Assembly (NCBI RefSeq): GCF_002159535.1
Contig: NZ_NFIU01000013.1
Location: forward strand, 1 to 53,513
Direction: 5' to 3'
Length of the DNA: 53,513 nt
Source: Olsenella sp. An290
Lineage (GTDB): Bacteria > Actinomycetota > Coriobacteriia > Coriobacteriales > Atopobiaceae
The stretch's first letter is position 1; each line of letters opens with the position of its first letter. This document shows, one piece after another, positions 7,627 to 16,726 of the stretch. A program made the translations under genes and the position numbers. The notes under the pieces are model-generated. The model was not told the DNA's origin, ran no database searches, and was given only the letters and a program-made list of their open reading frames with translations.

Positions 7627-9180
7627 TTAGCGGTTCATCTTCGGGTCGAAGGCGTCGCGCAGGCCGTCACCCACGAAGTTGAAGCCAAGGACCGCAAGCA
7701 GCAGGCAGATGCCGGCGGGAATCCAGATGAACCAGTAGTTGGTCATGACGTAGGCGTTGTTGACGTCGGAGATGATGTTGCCCCAGGAGGCAAACGGGAA
7801 CTTGACGCCCAGACCGAGGAAGGAGAGCGTGGCCTCGGTGATGATCGTGGAGCCGAGGCTCATGGTGGAGGACACGATCAGCTGCGGCATGACGTTGGGG
7901 ATGAGGTGGCGGATGATGCGGTGCGGGATGGAGATGCCCGAGGCCTCGGTGGCCAGCATGAACTCCTGCTCGCGCAGGGAGAGGATCTGGCCACGGACGA
8001 GACGGGCGATCGAGGGCCACGAGAGGAAGCCAAGGATGAGCATGAGGTAGATCATGCGGATCCAGGGGTCGAGGCGCATGGCGTCCATCGCGGAGCCCAG
8101 GATGATGATGATCGGCATCGAGGGCAGGCAGTAGAAGACGTCGACGATGCGCATGATGAGGTTGTCGACCCAGCCGCCAAAGTAGCCGGAGATGCCGCCC
8201 ATGATGACGCCCAGTCCCGCGGCGATAAACACGACGATGAAGCCAATGATGAGCGACACGCGGCCGCCGTACATGAGGCGCGTGAGCATGTCCATGCCGT
8301 TGCCGTCCGTGCCCAGCCAGTGCTCGGCCGACGGGCTCGCGTAGCGGTCATAGACGCGGTTCAGGGTGGTCTCGGTCACGTTGTAGACGCGGCTGTAGGC
8401 GTCGTAGGAGATCGAGTAGGTGCGCTCGGTCCCCTCGGCGTCGGTGTAGGTGACCTTGTCCTTGTCCTCCTCGACGGCCTCGAGCAGGTCGGTCCTCAGG
8501 TCGTCGGGAATGACGGTGTTGCCGTCGGAGGCCGACAGCACGAAGGGGCTCACGAGGGCAACGGTCTCGCCGGAGGCGTCGATGATGTCGCCAACCTCGT
8601 CGATGGTGAAGGAGGAGCCCTCGGCCTCGAAGCTCGCGGACCCGGTCGCGGCCGCGGTGATGGCGGCAACCTGCATCTCAAAGGAGGGCTGCGCCGCGCC
8701 GCTGACCGCGCTCACCACGTTGGTGGAGGCGTAGGCCACGACCTCCCCGCCCTGGCGGAAGAGATAGGCGTTCTCGCCGACCTGCTCGACCTCATAGCTC
8801 ACGCCGTCGCGCTCGAAGGAGGTCGCGCCGGAGGCGATGGCGCTGTTGGCGCTCGACTGCACGAGCGCGCCGAAGGAGGCGCCGGGGGCCGCGGCGTAAC
8901 GCAGCGACGTGGTCTCGGTGATGCCGGCGTACTTGGTGTCGAGCTGGGTGTCGGTGTAGAAGGACTCGTCCTGCCCATACGGGCTCACGAGGCCGCCGAT
9001 GAAGGAGAACGCGAACATGACGATGAGAATGACAAGGCCCACCACGGCCAGACGGTTGCGGAAGAATCGCTTGGCGATAAGGGCGCCGGGCGAGAGGACC
9101 TTGACTCGACGGTCGTCGTTCAGGGAGTACTCCTGCTCGTCGTTCTTCTCGACGGGCGCGCTGTTCTTGACGTCGCTCAT
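7627..9180 (-). CDS. oppC: Oligopeptide ABC transporter permease OppC with large extracytoplasmic insertion
   Basis: 517 aa against about 300 for a typical OppC. The first membrane segment is near residues 35-60. About 200 residues of soluble, Ala/Ser/Asp-rich sequence follow before the conserved entry motif HWLGTDGNGMD and the remaining five membrane segments. The EAA-type loop that contacts the ATPases (EFMLATEASGISIPHRIIRHLIP) is intact. By topology the insertion should lie outside the membrane, next to the substrate-binding protein. It contains short self-similar stretches (FERDGVSYEVEQVGENAYLF against FEAEGSSFTIDEVGDIIDAS), so it may be two copies of a small beta-domain. The permease assignment is certain; the function of the insertion is unknown. 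Confidence 0.93.
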   Translation of the reverse strand: MSDVKNSAPVEKNDEQEYSLNDDRRVKVLSPGALIAKRFFRNRLAVVGLVILIVMFAFSFIGGLVSPYGQDESFYTDTQLDTKYAGITETTSLRYAAAPGASFGALVQSSANSAIASGATSFERDGVSYEVEQVGENAYLFRQGGEVVAYASTNVVSAVSGAAQPSFEMQVAAITAAATGSASFEAEGSSFTIDEVGDIIDASGETVALVSPFVLSASDGNTVIPDDLRTDLLEAVEEDKDKVTYTDAEGTERTYSISYDAYSRVYNVTETTLNRVYDRYASPSAEHWLGTDGNGMDMLTRLMYGGRVSLIIGFIVVFIAAGLGVIMGGISGYFGGWVDNLIMRIVDVFYCLPSMPIIIILGSAMDAMRLDPWIRMIYLMLILGFLSWPSIARLVRGQILSLREQEFMLATEASGISIPHRIIRHLIPNVMPQLIVSSTMSLGSTIITEATLSFLGLGVKFPFASWGNIISDVNNAYVMTNYWFIWIPAGICLLLAVLGFNFVGDGLRDAFDPKMNR

Positions 9181-9196
9181 GTATGCACCCGCCTTT

Positions 9197-10183
9197 CTAG
9201 GAGATACGGACGCGGGGGTCGACCACCGCGTAGAGGATGTCGGTCAGGAGGTTGGAGAGGAGGGTGATGACGGCGATGAAGGTGAGGAAGAACATCGTGT
9301 AGGGGATGTCGCCCATCGTCATGGCCTGGTAGGACGTGTAGCCGGTGCCCGGGATCATGAAGAGCGTCTCGGTGATGAGGGCGCCCGAGAACAGGCCCGG
9401 CAGAGAGCCGCCGATGATGGTCACGAGCGGGATGAGCGTGTTGCGGAAGGCGTGCTTGTAGATGACCTTGTGCTCGGGGAGGCCCTTGGTGCGCGCCGTG
9501 CGGATGTAGTCGGCGTTCAGGACCTCGAGCATGTTGGTGCGGGTGTAGCGCATGAGCGAGCCGATCTGGATCACCGTCAGGGTGACGACGGGCATGACCA
9601 TGTGCTTGACCATGTCGATTGCCTGACCCACGGCGTCAAGCTGGGCAAAGTCGCGCCCCATGAGGCCGTAGAGGTCGAACCAGCCCAGGTTGACCGAGAA
9701 GATCAGCTTGAGGAGCGTGGCGAAGAAGAACGTGGGCAGCGAGATTCCCGCCAGCGCGCAGGCCGAGATGATGTAGTCGGCCTTGGAGTACTGCTTGGTC
9801 GCGGCGAGGATGCCGAGCGGCACGGCGATCACCGTGGAGAACACGAAGGCGAGGCCGCCCATGGCAAACGAGATGCCGATGGTGTTCTGGAACTCGGTGA
9901 TGACGGGCACGTTGAACTTCCAGGAGTCACCGAAGTTGCCGGTCAGGAAGTCGCCGAGCCAGGTGACAAAGCCCGTGAAGATGTCCTTGTCGAGGCCGTA
10001 GGTGGCGTTGAGCTGCGCGAGCCACTCCTCGTAGGGCTTGGCGCCGGGCGCCTGGGAGAGCTGCATGGCCATGGTCTCGACGTAGGAGGACGGCAGGGAG
10101 CGCATCAGGCAGTAGATGATGAAGGTCACACAGAGCAAGATGATGACCGAGATTCCGATGCGCTTGGCGATGTAGGTTCTCAC
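9197..10183 (-). CDS. oppB: Oligopeptide ABC transporter permease OppB
   Basis: 328 aa with GTG start at 10183, preceded by AGAGGAG. The N-terminal membrane helix (RIGISVIILLCVTFIIYCLM) and six-helix topology are those of the family. The EAA loop is ADYIRTARTKGLPEHKVIYKHAFRNTLIP. The usual phrase near residue 85 appears as GDFLTGNFGDSWKF. The next gene, oppC, starts 17 bases downstream. A 199-bp gap with two hairpins separates oppB from oppA, the usual arrangement when the binding protein needs more copies than the permease. Confidence 0.95.
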   Translation of the reverse strand: MRTYIAKRIGISVIILLCVTFIIYCLMRSLPSSYVETMAMQLSQAPGAKPYEEWLAQLNATYGLDKDIFTGFVTWLGDFLTGNFGDSWKFNVPVITEFQNTIGISFAMGGLAFVFSTVIAVPLGILAATKQYSKADYIISACALAGISLPTFFFATLLKLIFSVNLGWFDLYGLMGRDFAQLDAVGQAIDMVKHMVMPVVTLTVIQIGSLMRYTRTNMLEVLNADYIRTARTKGLPEHKVIYKHAFRNTLIPLVTIIGGSLPGLFSGALITETLFMIPGTGYTSYQAMTMGDIPYTMFFLTFIAVITLLSNLLTDILYAVVDPRVRIS

Positions 10184-10226
10184 GTCGCAAACGCTCCTCT
10201 CACTTGTGCCCGCTTGCGGGCAGGGC

Positions 10227-10356
10227 AGAGACCCCTTTTCTGCGCCGGGAGCGGCGAGTCGTGCTCCCGCCGCGGGAAGGAGGTCTCTCGTTTCCTACAG
10301 AATCAGCGTCGCCCCATAACGCGCCGTAGGGCGCGGCAGCGAGAGCTGCCGCGCCC
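10227..10356 (-). other. Two RNA hairpins between oppA and oppB
   Basis: The hairpin nearer oppA (10329-10356) has a perfect 12-bp stem GGGCGCGGCAGC / GCTGCCGCGCCC closed by GAGA, with no U run after it on the transcribed minus strand. The second (10227-10288) pairs AGAGACC with GGTCTCT around an inner GGGAGC/GCTCCC stem. Lacking a U tract, they are more likely partial terminators or mRNA-end protectors that raise oppA transcript over oppBCDF than full terminators. That role is inferred from the operon layout. Confidence 0.6.
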
Positions 10357-10382
10357 GGAACGGTTCTCTGGGACGAAAAAGC

Positions 10383-12638
10383 CTACTTGAGCTCGAGCTT
10401 CTCGATCTCGTCCTTCCAGCCCCAGTACGGGGTCTGGTCCTTGACGACGGAGTCGATGTTCACGCGCGCGGTGCCGAAGAGCGTGCACTCGGAGCGCTGG
10501 TAGACGGGAAGCTCGACGCCCCAGTCGAGGATGATGTCCATGGCCTCCTTGTAGATCGTCTTGCGGCTCTCGGTGTCGAGCGTCTGACGACCGGCGACGA
10601 TGAGCTCGTCGAGGCTGGGGTCGTTGATCTTGTAGTAGTTCGTGGAGCCCTGGCTGTGATAGAGCTGGTACATGTCGGGATCGGCCGTGGACTGCCAGGC
10701 GGCGCACCACATCTCGGCCTCACCGGACTGGTAGGAGGCGAAGAGGTCGGCGGAGTTGGCGATGTCGTTCACGATGAAGTTCATGCCGATCTCGGCGAAG
10801 GCGTTCTTGGCCTCCTGCAGGATCATGAAGGTGGGGTGGTCGCCCTTGCCACCGCCACCGATGTTGCACTGGTACTCGAGCTTGGCGCCCGCGGGAGCGG
10901 CGGTCAGCACGCCGCCCTCGACGGTGTAGCCCGCGGCCTCGAACCAGGTGAGGGCGCCGGCCTTGGCGGCGGCGAGGCGGTCGTCCTCGCTCATGCCCTC
11001 GGTGTAGAGCGGGTTGCCGGAGGCGTCGGTGGAGTAGCACACCGCGTAGCCCGGGTCGGTCTCGTTGGGCGAGGCCCAGGAGGACGTGGAGATCGGGTAG
11101 TTGAGGACCGAGGCGGTGTCGCCGTAGTAGGACTTCACGCCCGAGTCACGGTAGGCGGCAACAAGGGTGTCGATGGCCTTGCGGAGCGCCTTGGAGGCGT
11201 CGGAGCCCGGCTCGCCGCCCACGTTGACCTTGTCGGCGGAGATGGCCATGTAGCCGTAGCCGCGGTAGTCGTGCAGGAAGGTGGTGATGACGTCGCCGTT
11301 GACCTCACCGTTGCCGTTGATCTCGGAAATCTGGTCCTCGACCTCCATGGAGTAGGACGGGGCGGCAACGTCGAGGGTGCCGGCCTGGACGCCGGTCACG
11401 AGGTCGGCCTCCTGGGACTCCACGTAGTTCAGGTGCGCGACCTTCGGGGCGCCCTTGAAGTAGTCCTCGTTGGCGCTCATGTGAACGGTGCCGGAGGTGA
11501 AGTCGTCAAACTTGAAGGCACCGGAGCCCATGGGCTGGCCGTTGAGGCCGCGGGCCTTGGAGAGGTCGCCCTTCTTGAAGCCGAAGGAGTTGTTCTCGTA
11601 GTCCCAGAGCGACTCGTCGCCGTAGTACTTCATGGAGCACGGGGCAAAGGAGAGCTGGTAGATCATCGTGGCGTCCACGCCGTTGGTGGTGATGGACATG
11701 GAGTAGTCGTCGTTCCTGACGATGCCCGTCACGTTGGCGGCAGCCTCGCCGGTCTCGACGCCCTGGGTGCCCATGGCGTAGACGTCCTCGGGGATGAGCT
11801 CGGAGAGGGCGGTGCCGGCGGTCTCGGCCTCGCACGCGGAGAAGTTCCAGTCATAGGCCGCGCCGATGGCCTCGAAGAAGGTCGTCGCGGTGGCGTCGGC
11901 GGGAAGGTCGGGATAGTTCCAGGCCGCGGCGGCGTCGGCCACGGTCATGTCCTCGGAGCCACCGTTCTCGGGGTCCTTCACGTAGTCGACGATCTCCTGG
12001 GCGAACTTGGTGCCGCCATCGTCGACGGCCGCCCAGAAGGCGTCCTGCTGCTCCTGCGTGAAGTAGGTGAAGTCGGTGTTGTCACGGCCGGCGTTGCCGA
12101 TGAGGGAGGCCAGCGTGGCCATGCCGGAGCGGTACTCGGCGAGACCCTGGATGTCGTTGGAGTAGAGGGTCGCGGAGCCGTCGTAGGTCGGGTCGAAGTA
12201 GGAGTAGAGCGTGAAGATGGCGTCGTCGATGGTGATCGGGGTGCCGTCGTGGAACTTGAGGTCGTCGCGCAGCTTCACGTTGTAGGTGACGGTGCCGTCG
12301 TCGTTCTGGACCATCTCGATGTCGGCGGGGCCTGTGTAGGTGTACTCGGTGCCGTTGTACTCCTTGGTCTCGCCCTCGATGCCGTTGTAGACCGGCTCGG
12401 CCATGCGGTCGGTGATGAGGAGCGCGATGTTGTTGAAGCTCACGACGTCCTGGTCGGCCGCGGACGCGGTGAACAGCGGGCAGAACTTGCCCTCGAGGCC
12501 GTTGGCGGCCACGACGAGGGTGCCGGACTCGCCGCCACCGTTGCTGTTGCCGCCACCGTTGTTGCCGCAGGCAGCAAGGGCCAGCGCACCCATGGTGGCC
12601 GCGGAGAGCCCGAGCATCTTCCTTCTGGTAACGAGCAT
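10383..12638 (-). CDS. oppA: Oligopeptide-binding lipoprotein (SBP_bac_5 family)
   Basis: 751 aa. The N-terminus MLVTRRKMLGLSAATMGALALAACGNN has a twin-arginine-like RRKML followed by a lipobox (LAAC), so it is probably a Tat- or Sec-exported lipoprotein acylated at C24. A Gly/Asn/Ser linker follows, then the family-5 solute-binding domain with FKFDDFTSGTVHM and YNVKLRDDLKFHDGTPITIDD as typical phrases. It is larger than the common 540-600 aa because of acidic insertions in the first half. It heads the opp operon and delivers peptides to OppBC. Substrate range cannot be read from sequence; with an M3 oligopeptidase nearby, a nutritional peptide role is likely. Confidence 0.93.
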   Translation of the reverse strand: MLVTRRKMLGLSAATMGALALAACGNNGGGNSNGGGESGTLVVAANGLEGKFCPLFTASAADQDVVSFNNIALLITDRMAEPVYNGIEGETKEYNGTEYTYTGPADIEMVQNDDGTVTYNVKLRDDLKFHDGTPITIDDAIFTLYSYFDPTYDGSATLYSNDIQGLAEYRSGMATLASLIGNAGRDNTDFTYFTQEQQDAFWAAVDDGGTKFAQEIVDYVKDPENGGSEDMTVADAAAAWNYPDLPADATATTFFEAIGAAYDWNFSACEAETAGTALSELIPEDVYAMGTQGVETGEAAANVTGIVRNDDYSMSITTNGVDATMIYQLSFAPCSMKYYGDESLWDYENNSFGFKKGDLSKARGLNGQPMGSGAFKFDDFTSGTVHMSANEDYFKGAPKVAHLNYVESQEADLVTGVQAGTLDVAAPSYSMEVEDQISEINGNGEVNGDVITTFLHDYRGYGYMAISADKVNVGGEPGSDASKALRKAIDTLVAAYRDSGVKSYYGDTASVLNYPISTSSWASPNETDPGYAVCYSTDASGNPLYTEGMSEDDRLAAAKAGALTWFEAAGYTVEGGVLTAAPAGAKLEYQCNIGGGGKGDHPTFMILQEAKNAFAEIGMNFIVNDIANSADLFASYQSGEAEMWCAAWQSTADPDMYQLYHSQGSTNYYKINDPSLDELIVAGRQTLDTESRKTIYKEAMDIILDWGVELPVYQRSECTLFGTARVNIDSVVKDQTPYWGWKDEIEKLELK

Positions 12639-12958
12639 CTTTCCCTACCTTTCCTCCCGTAAGTGGGGACGATATGCGCCGGGCGCCGCTCCCCAGCGGC
12701 GCCTCGGCGAAGAGCCGAACGTAAAGCGTGCGTAAGTACCTAGTATTCCACACGTTCTTGATGTTACGGTTTGGAAACGCGCAATTGAGGCCCAAGCGGC
12801 GCCCATTCACGCACTGGTTACAAAGCGCCAAGGGAGGCTGTCCCCTCCTGGCGCGCAGGCGCAGGGCCCTGCAGGCCGTACCGCAAGGCCCCGCGCGGGG
12901 CGTGCCGCAGGACTCCAGGGCATCAAGCCCTTGCCGACCGACCCTGCCCCAGCCCGGT
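12639..12958. other. 320-bp gap upstream of oppA: promoter region and REP-like palindrome
   Basis: The left part (about 12715-12800) is unusually AT-rich and should hold the oppA promoter on the minus strand; a possible -10 AATACT is readable there, but no convincing -35. The right part contains the imperfect 30-bp palindrome at 12825-12854. No credible ORF was found in this gap. Confidence 0.5.
12825..12854. repeat. Degenerate REP-like palindrome, copy B
   Basis: GCGCCA at the left and TGGCGC at the right enclose AGGGAGGCTGTCCCCTCC. The CTGTCCCCT core matches copy C at 42726-42752, but the arms are different, so this is a diverged or independent member. Confidence 0.5.
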
Positions 12959-13477
12959 TTAGCAGGGCTCCCAGGCAATGCCGGCCACGGAACGGCGAAG
13001 CGCCAGGAGGGCGACGGCACAGGCGGCCTCGCCGACGAAGAGCGCAAGCTCCACGGGCCCCGGTGCCTCCGACGCGAGCGCCAGCAGGACGATCTCCCCC
13101 GCAAAGGTCACGAGCGCGCAGACCGCGCCCGCCACGCAGCGCCCCGGCAGCGAGCCCGCCGTCTCACCGTGCACGTAGGCGCGCACGCGCTCGCCTGCCG
13201 CGGTGAGGCGCACGAGCGCCCAGACGACCGAGACGAGCAGCATGAGCTGCGCCACATAGGGTAGCAGCACGTACGGGCAGCCGGCAAAGCCGCGCGGGTT
13301 GAGGGCCGCGGGCACCACCGTGGCCACCGCGGCGACGGCAAGCGGCGCCCAGAGCGCGACGAGCACCGCGCGCCGGTCGGTGCCGTCGGCAAGCCGCACG
13401 TGCTCGCCGAGATAGGCGAGCTCGCCCCGCTCGTCGGTCCCGAACTTGGAGAGCCGCTCGCGCCTCTTCTTCCTCAC
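12959..13477 (-). CDS. Four-pass hypothetical membrane protein
   Basis: 172 aa from the GTG at 13477, with GGAGG ten bases upstream in a stretch containing the GAGAAGAAC 9-mer. After a basic N-terminus (RKKRRERLSKFG) there are four hydrophobic segments at roughly residues 36-58, 66-88, 108-133 and 138-160. No family recognised; composition and length resemble small polytopic proteins of unknown function. It is transcribed leftward between the M3 peptidase and the oppA promoter region. Start and existence are supported by hydrophobic periodicity and codon bias rather than by a known motif. Confidence 0.65.
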   Translation of the reverse strand: MRKKRRERLSKFGTDERGELAYLGEHVRLADGTDRRAVLVALWAPLAVAAVATVVPAALNPRGFAGCPYVLLPYVAQLMLLVSVVWALVRLTAAGERVRAYVHGETAGSLPGRCVAGAVCALVTFAGEIVLLALASEAPGPVELALFVGEAACAVALLALRRSVAGIAWEPC

Positions 13478-13574
13478 GTTCTTCTCGCCTCCCCTCGCAC
13501 CGGGCCGCGGCGGAGGGTCGGCCCTGACGCCGCGGCCCGAGGACGTGACGGTCTACCCCGCCGCCCCTGCTGCG

Positions 13575-15290
13575 CTACTCGATGCCGGTAAGGTCGTAGG
13601 ACTCGAGCCAGGCGGTGGCGCGCTCGCAGATGCCCTTGAGGCACCCCTCGTCAAAGGGCGAGGTCATGCCGGCGTGCGCGAGCAGGTCCGTGAAGGCGCG
13701 CGTGCCGCCCTGGCGCGTGTAGGCCATGTAGTGCTCCCAGGCGCCCTTGAAGTCGTCCTGCGACATGGCCCAGAACTCGAGCGAGACCGTCTGCGCGAGG
13801 CAGTAGTCGATGTAGTAGAGCGGGTTCTCGTAGATGTGGGCCTGGCGCTGCCAGCCCTCGCCGTCGGCGTAGAAGGGAATCTCGCCGTCGAGGCACATCC
13901 AGGGCATGTACTCGCCGAGCAGGCGCTTCCAGGTGGCGTGGCGCTCGGCGGGCGTCATCTCGGGGTGCTCGTAGACCTCGTGCTGGAAGTGGTCGACCAT
14001 CGTGCCGTACGGGATGAAGGTGATGGCGCCGGCCAGGTGCGCGTAGCGGTACTTGCGCGCGTCGTCGCCGAAGAACTCCTCGACCCAGGGCCAGGCCATG
14101 AACTCCATGGACATGGAGTGGACCTCGCAGGCCTCCGTCGAGGGCATGGAGAGGCCGATGGGCGTCTTGTCCGTGTTCATGTAGTAGGAGAACGCGTGGC
14201 CGGCCTCGTGCGTGACCACCTCGACGTCGCCCTGCGTGCCGTTGAAGTTGGCAAAGATGAAGGGCACGTCGTAGTCCGGGATCTGCGTCATGTAGCCGCC
14301 GCCGGCCTTGCCCTCGGTGGAGAGCACGTCCATGAGGCCGCGGTCGAGCATCATGTCAAAGAAGGCGCCGGTCTCGGGGCTGAGCGCGCGGTAGAAGGTG
14401 CGACCGGCCTCGAGCACGTCGTCGGCGCCCCCGCGCGGCGCGGGGTTGCCGGAGCGGAAGGAGAGCGCCTCGTCGGCAAAGGAGAGCGGGTAGGCCACGC
14501 CCAGGCGCTCGGCCTGCGCGCGGTAGATCTTGTCGGCCAGCGGCACCACGTAGGTGCGCACGGCCTCGCGGAAGCGCTCCACGTCCTTACGGCCGTAGGA
14601 GAGGCGTCCCATGCGGTCATAGCCGAGCGGCAGGTAGTTCTTATAGCCGAGCTTCTTGCCCATGGCGTCGCGCACGTGGGTGAGCTCGTCGTAGATGCGG
14701 TCGAGGTCCGCCTGGTGCTCCTTGTACCAGGCGCCCTCGGCCTTCCAGGCGGCCAGGCGCTCGGCGTCGTCGGCGGAGCGCTTGAAGGGCGTGAGCTGGG
14801 AGAGCGTGTAGGTGCCGCCCTCGAAGGGAATCTGTGCGGAGGCGATGAGCTTCACGTACTCCTGCGCGAGGGCGTTCTCGCGCTTCATGTCCTCCACAAT
14901 CTCCGGCTTGATGGTACGGCGCTGCTGCTCTGCCTGGGCAAAGAGGAGCTCGCCGTACTTCTCGGCAAGGCGCGCGCGGAAGGGCGTGGAGAGAAGCGCC
15001 GCCTTGAAGGCGTCCTCGGCCTGCTCGAGCTCGGGCATCGCCTCGTCCCAGAAGGCGGACTCGGCATCGTAGAACGCGTCGCGCGTGTCGATGGTGTGAC
15101 GGATGTAGACAAGCTCGTAGGCCGTCTGCGTGTGGCGGTCCAGCTGGTCCTTCTCGAGAAACGCGGTCTCGGCGGCCTCGAAGGTCTCGGCGTCGGCAAG
15201 CCGGGAGGCGAGCTCGGCGTAGCGGGCCTTGACCTCGGCGAGGTCCGGGCGCGCGTAGGGCATGTCCTTGAACGTAACGGGCTCGGTCAT
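13575..15290 (-). CDS. M3 family oligoendopeptidase
   Basis: 571 aa, ATG at 15290 with AAAGGTGA upstream. The zinc metalloprotease motif HEAGH (in EVVTHEAGHAFSYYM, about residues 356-370) is intact, with a downstream Glu-containing helix (MPSTEACEVHSMSMEF) supplying the third ligand, as in the M3/PepF clan. The all-helical N-terminal half and a length near 565-600 match the M3 oligoendopeptidase family. There is no signal peptide, so it acts in the cytoplasm, cleaving short peptides of the kind the neighbouring opp system would import. Functional linkage with Opp is inferred from proximity; the gene has its own transcription unit. Confidence 0.9.
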   Translation of the reverse strand: MTEPVTFKDMPYARPDLAEVKARYAELASRLADAETFEAAETAFLEKDQLDRHTQTAYELVYIRHTIDTRDAFYDAESAFWDEAMPELEQAEDAFKAALLSTPFRARLAEKYGELLFAQAEQQRRTIKPEIVEDMKRENALAQEYVKLIASAQIPFEGGTYTLSQLTPFKRSADDAERLAAWKAEGAWYKEHQADLDRIYDELTHVRDAMGKKLGYKNYLPLGYDRMGRLSYGRKDVERFREAVRTYVVPLADKIYRAQAERLGVAYPLSFADEALSFRSGNPAPRGGADDVLEAGRTFYRALSPETGAFFDMMLDRGLMDVLSTEGKAGGGYMTQIPDYDVPFIFANFNGTQGDVEVVTHEAGHAFSYYMNTDKTPIGLSMPSTEACEVHSMSMEFMAWPWVEEFFGDDARKYRYAHLAGAITFIPYGTMVDHFQHEVYEHPEMTPAERHATWKRLLGEYMPWMCLDGEIPFYADGEGWQRQAHIYENPLYYIDYCLAQTVSLEFWAMSQDDFKGAWEHYMAYTRQGGTRAFTDLLAHAGMTSPFDEGCLKGICERATAWLESYDLTGIE

Positions 15291-15410
15291 AACGTCACCT
15301 TTCCATGGGAGAACCGCAGGGCACCGGCCCGGCCATGGGCCCGGCTCTGGCGCACGTCACGGTTACATCAGCTATGATGCAAGGGATTGTACCCCGTTGG
15401 AGGAGGTTTC

Positions 15411-16295
15411 ATGCCCGGCTACGTTCTCAGCTGCTGCTCGACCGCCGATCTCACGCGCGACTGGCTTGAGAGCCGCGACATCCAGTACCTCTACTTCAAC
15501 TACTACCTCGACGGCGAGCCCTGCAAGGACGACTTTGGCGTCACCAACTCCCCCGCCGAGCTCTACGCCAAGATGCTCGCCGGCTCCGACGCCAAGACCT
15601 CTCAGGTCAGCGTTGGTGACTACGCCGAGCACTTCGAGCGGTTCCTCGCGGCCGGCCAGGACGTGCTGCACGTGACCCTCTCCTCGGGCATCTCCAGCAC
15701 CTACAACTCCGCCTGCGTCGCGCGCGACCAGCTCGCCGAGAAGTACCCGGACCGCCGCGTGGTCGTGGTGGACTCGCTCGCCGCCTCCGCCGGCTACGGC
15801 CTGCTCATGGACAGGCTCGCCGACCTGCGCGACTCCGGAATGGGCCTGGACGAGCTCGCCGCCTGGGCCGAGGCGCACAAGCTCGAGGTCCAGCACTGGT
15901 TCTTCTCGTCCGACCTGACGTTTTTCGTGCGCGGCGGACGCGTCTCCAAGGCGGCCGGCCTCGTGGGCGGCATGCTCAAGATCTGCCCGGTCATGGACGT
16001 GGAGCCCGACGGCTCGCTTGCGGTGAAGGAGAAGATCCGCACCAAGGCCAAGGCCGAGAAGCGCGTGGTCGAGAAGATGGTCGAGCTTGCCGAGGGCGGG
16101 CTGGACTACTCCGGGAAGTGCTTCATCTCCCAGTCCGAGTGCGCCGACGACGCCCGCGAGGTCGCCCGCCAGATTGAGGCGACCTTCCCCAAGCTGGATG
16201 GCCACGTTGAGATCTTCCCCATCGGTGCCACCATCGGCGTCCACACCGGACCCGGCACCGTGGCGACGTTCTTCTGGGGCCACCCCCGCTCCTAG
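15411..16295 (+). CDS. DegV family fatty-acid-binding protein
   Basis: 294 aa from the ATG at 15411, which has GGAGGAGG just upstream; the open frame extends 24 bases further without a ribosome-binding site. The DegV fold is shown by LSSGISSTYNSACVAR (lipid-carboxylate-binding Ser region, about residues 93-108), VVDSLAASAGYG, and the C-terminal IGATIGVHTGPGTVATFFWG. Members bind a fatty acid and, in Gram-positives, serve FakA fatty-acid kinase as FakB subunits. The N-terminus (YVLSCCSTADLT) replaces the usual TDSTAD with CCSTAD. No fakA is nearby, so the partner is elsewhere or absent. Confidence 0.9.
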   Translation: MPGYVLSCCSTADLTRDWLESRDIQYLYFNYYLDGEPCKDDFGVTNSPAELYAKMLAGSDAKTSQVSVGDYAEHFERFLAAGQDVLHVTLSSGISSTYNSACVARDQLAEKYPDRRVVVVDSLAASAGYGLLMDRLADLRDSGMGLDELAAWAEAHKLEVQHWFFSSDLTFFVRGGRVSKAAGLVGGMLKICPVMDVEPDGSLAVKEKIRTKAKAEKRVVEKMVELAEGGLDYSGKCFISQSECADDAREVARQIEATFPKLDGHVEIFPIGATIGVHTGPGTVATFFWGHPRS

Positions 16296-16369
16296 CAGAA
16301 GCTGACAAAGCGGCAGGGTGCTGGTACGGCTTGGAGCCGGCAGCGTGGCGTTGGCAGACCCTGGCCGTT

Positions 16370-16707
16370 AGCTCGCCCGAAGTCACGATGGCGCCTGGAA
16401 GCGTGACTTTGGGCGAGTTTTCTTTGCTGGCTCGCTGATTGTCACGCTTTTGGCGGCGAAGGCGTGACTTCGTGTGAGCTTTCTCGCGTGGCTCGCTGAT
16501 TGTCACGCTCAGACGACAAGAACGTGACTTCGTGTGAGCTTTCGCCGCCAGCTCACTGAATCTCACGCTTTTGGCGACAAGAACGTGACTTTGCGTGAGT
16601 CTCCGCCACAAGCTCGCTCAAAGTCACGCTACGGACGCCAAAAGCGTGAGCTTCAGTGAGTCTTCGCCGTCAGCTCGTCGCTTCTCACGTTTTCGGGCCA
16701 GCCCCTC
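16370..16707. repeat. Array of 59-61-bp dyad-symmetric repeat units (array 2)
   Basis: Units begin at 16370, 16429, 16490, 16550, 16611 and 16672 (steps 59, 61, 60, 61, 61); the last is partial. Each has the same plan as array 1: CTCGCTNAAAGTCACG-like arm, 14-16 variable bases, then a CGTGACTT-GTGAG-like arm. It lies in the 431-bp gap between the convergent degV and murI genes, so both arrays occupy convergent gene ends. Changes in one arm are often not matched in the other (CTCGCTGATTGTCACG against CGTGACTTCGTGTGAG), so pairing is imperfect in some units. Confidence 0.9.
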
Positions 16708-16726
16708 AGCGCGCCGCCCGCCCGGC

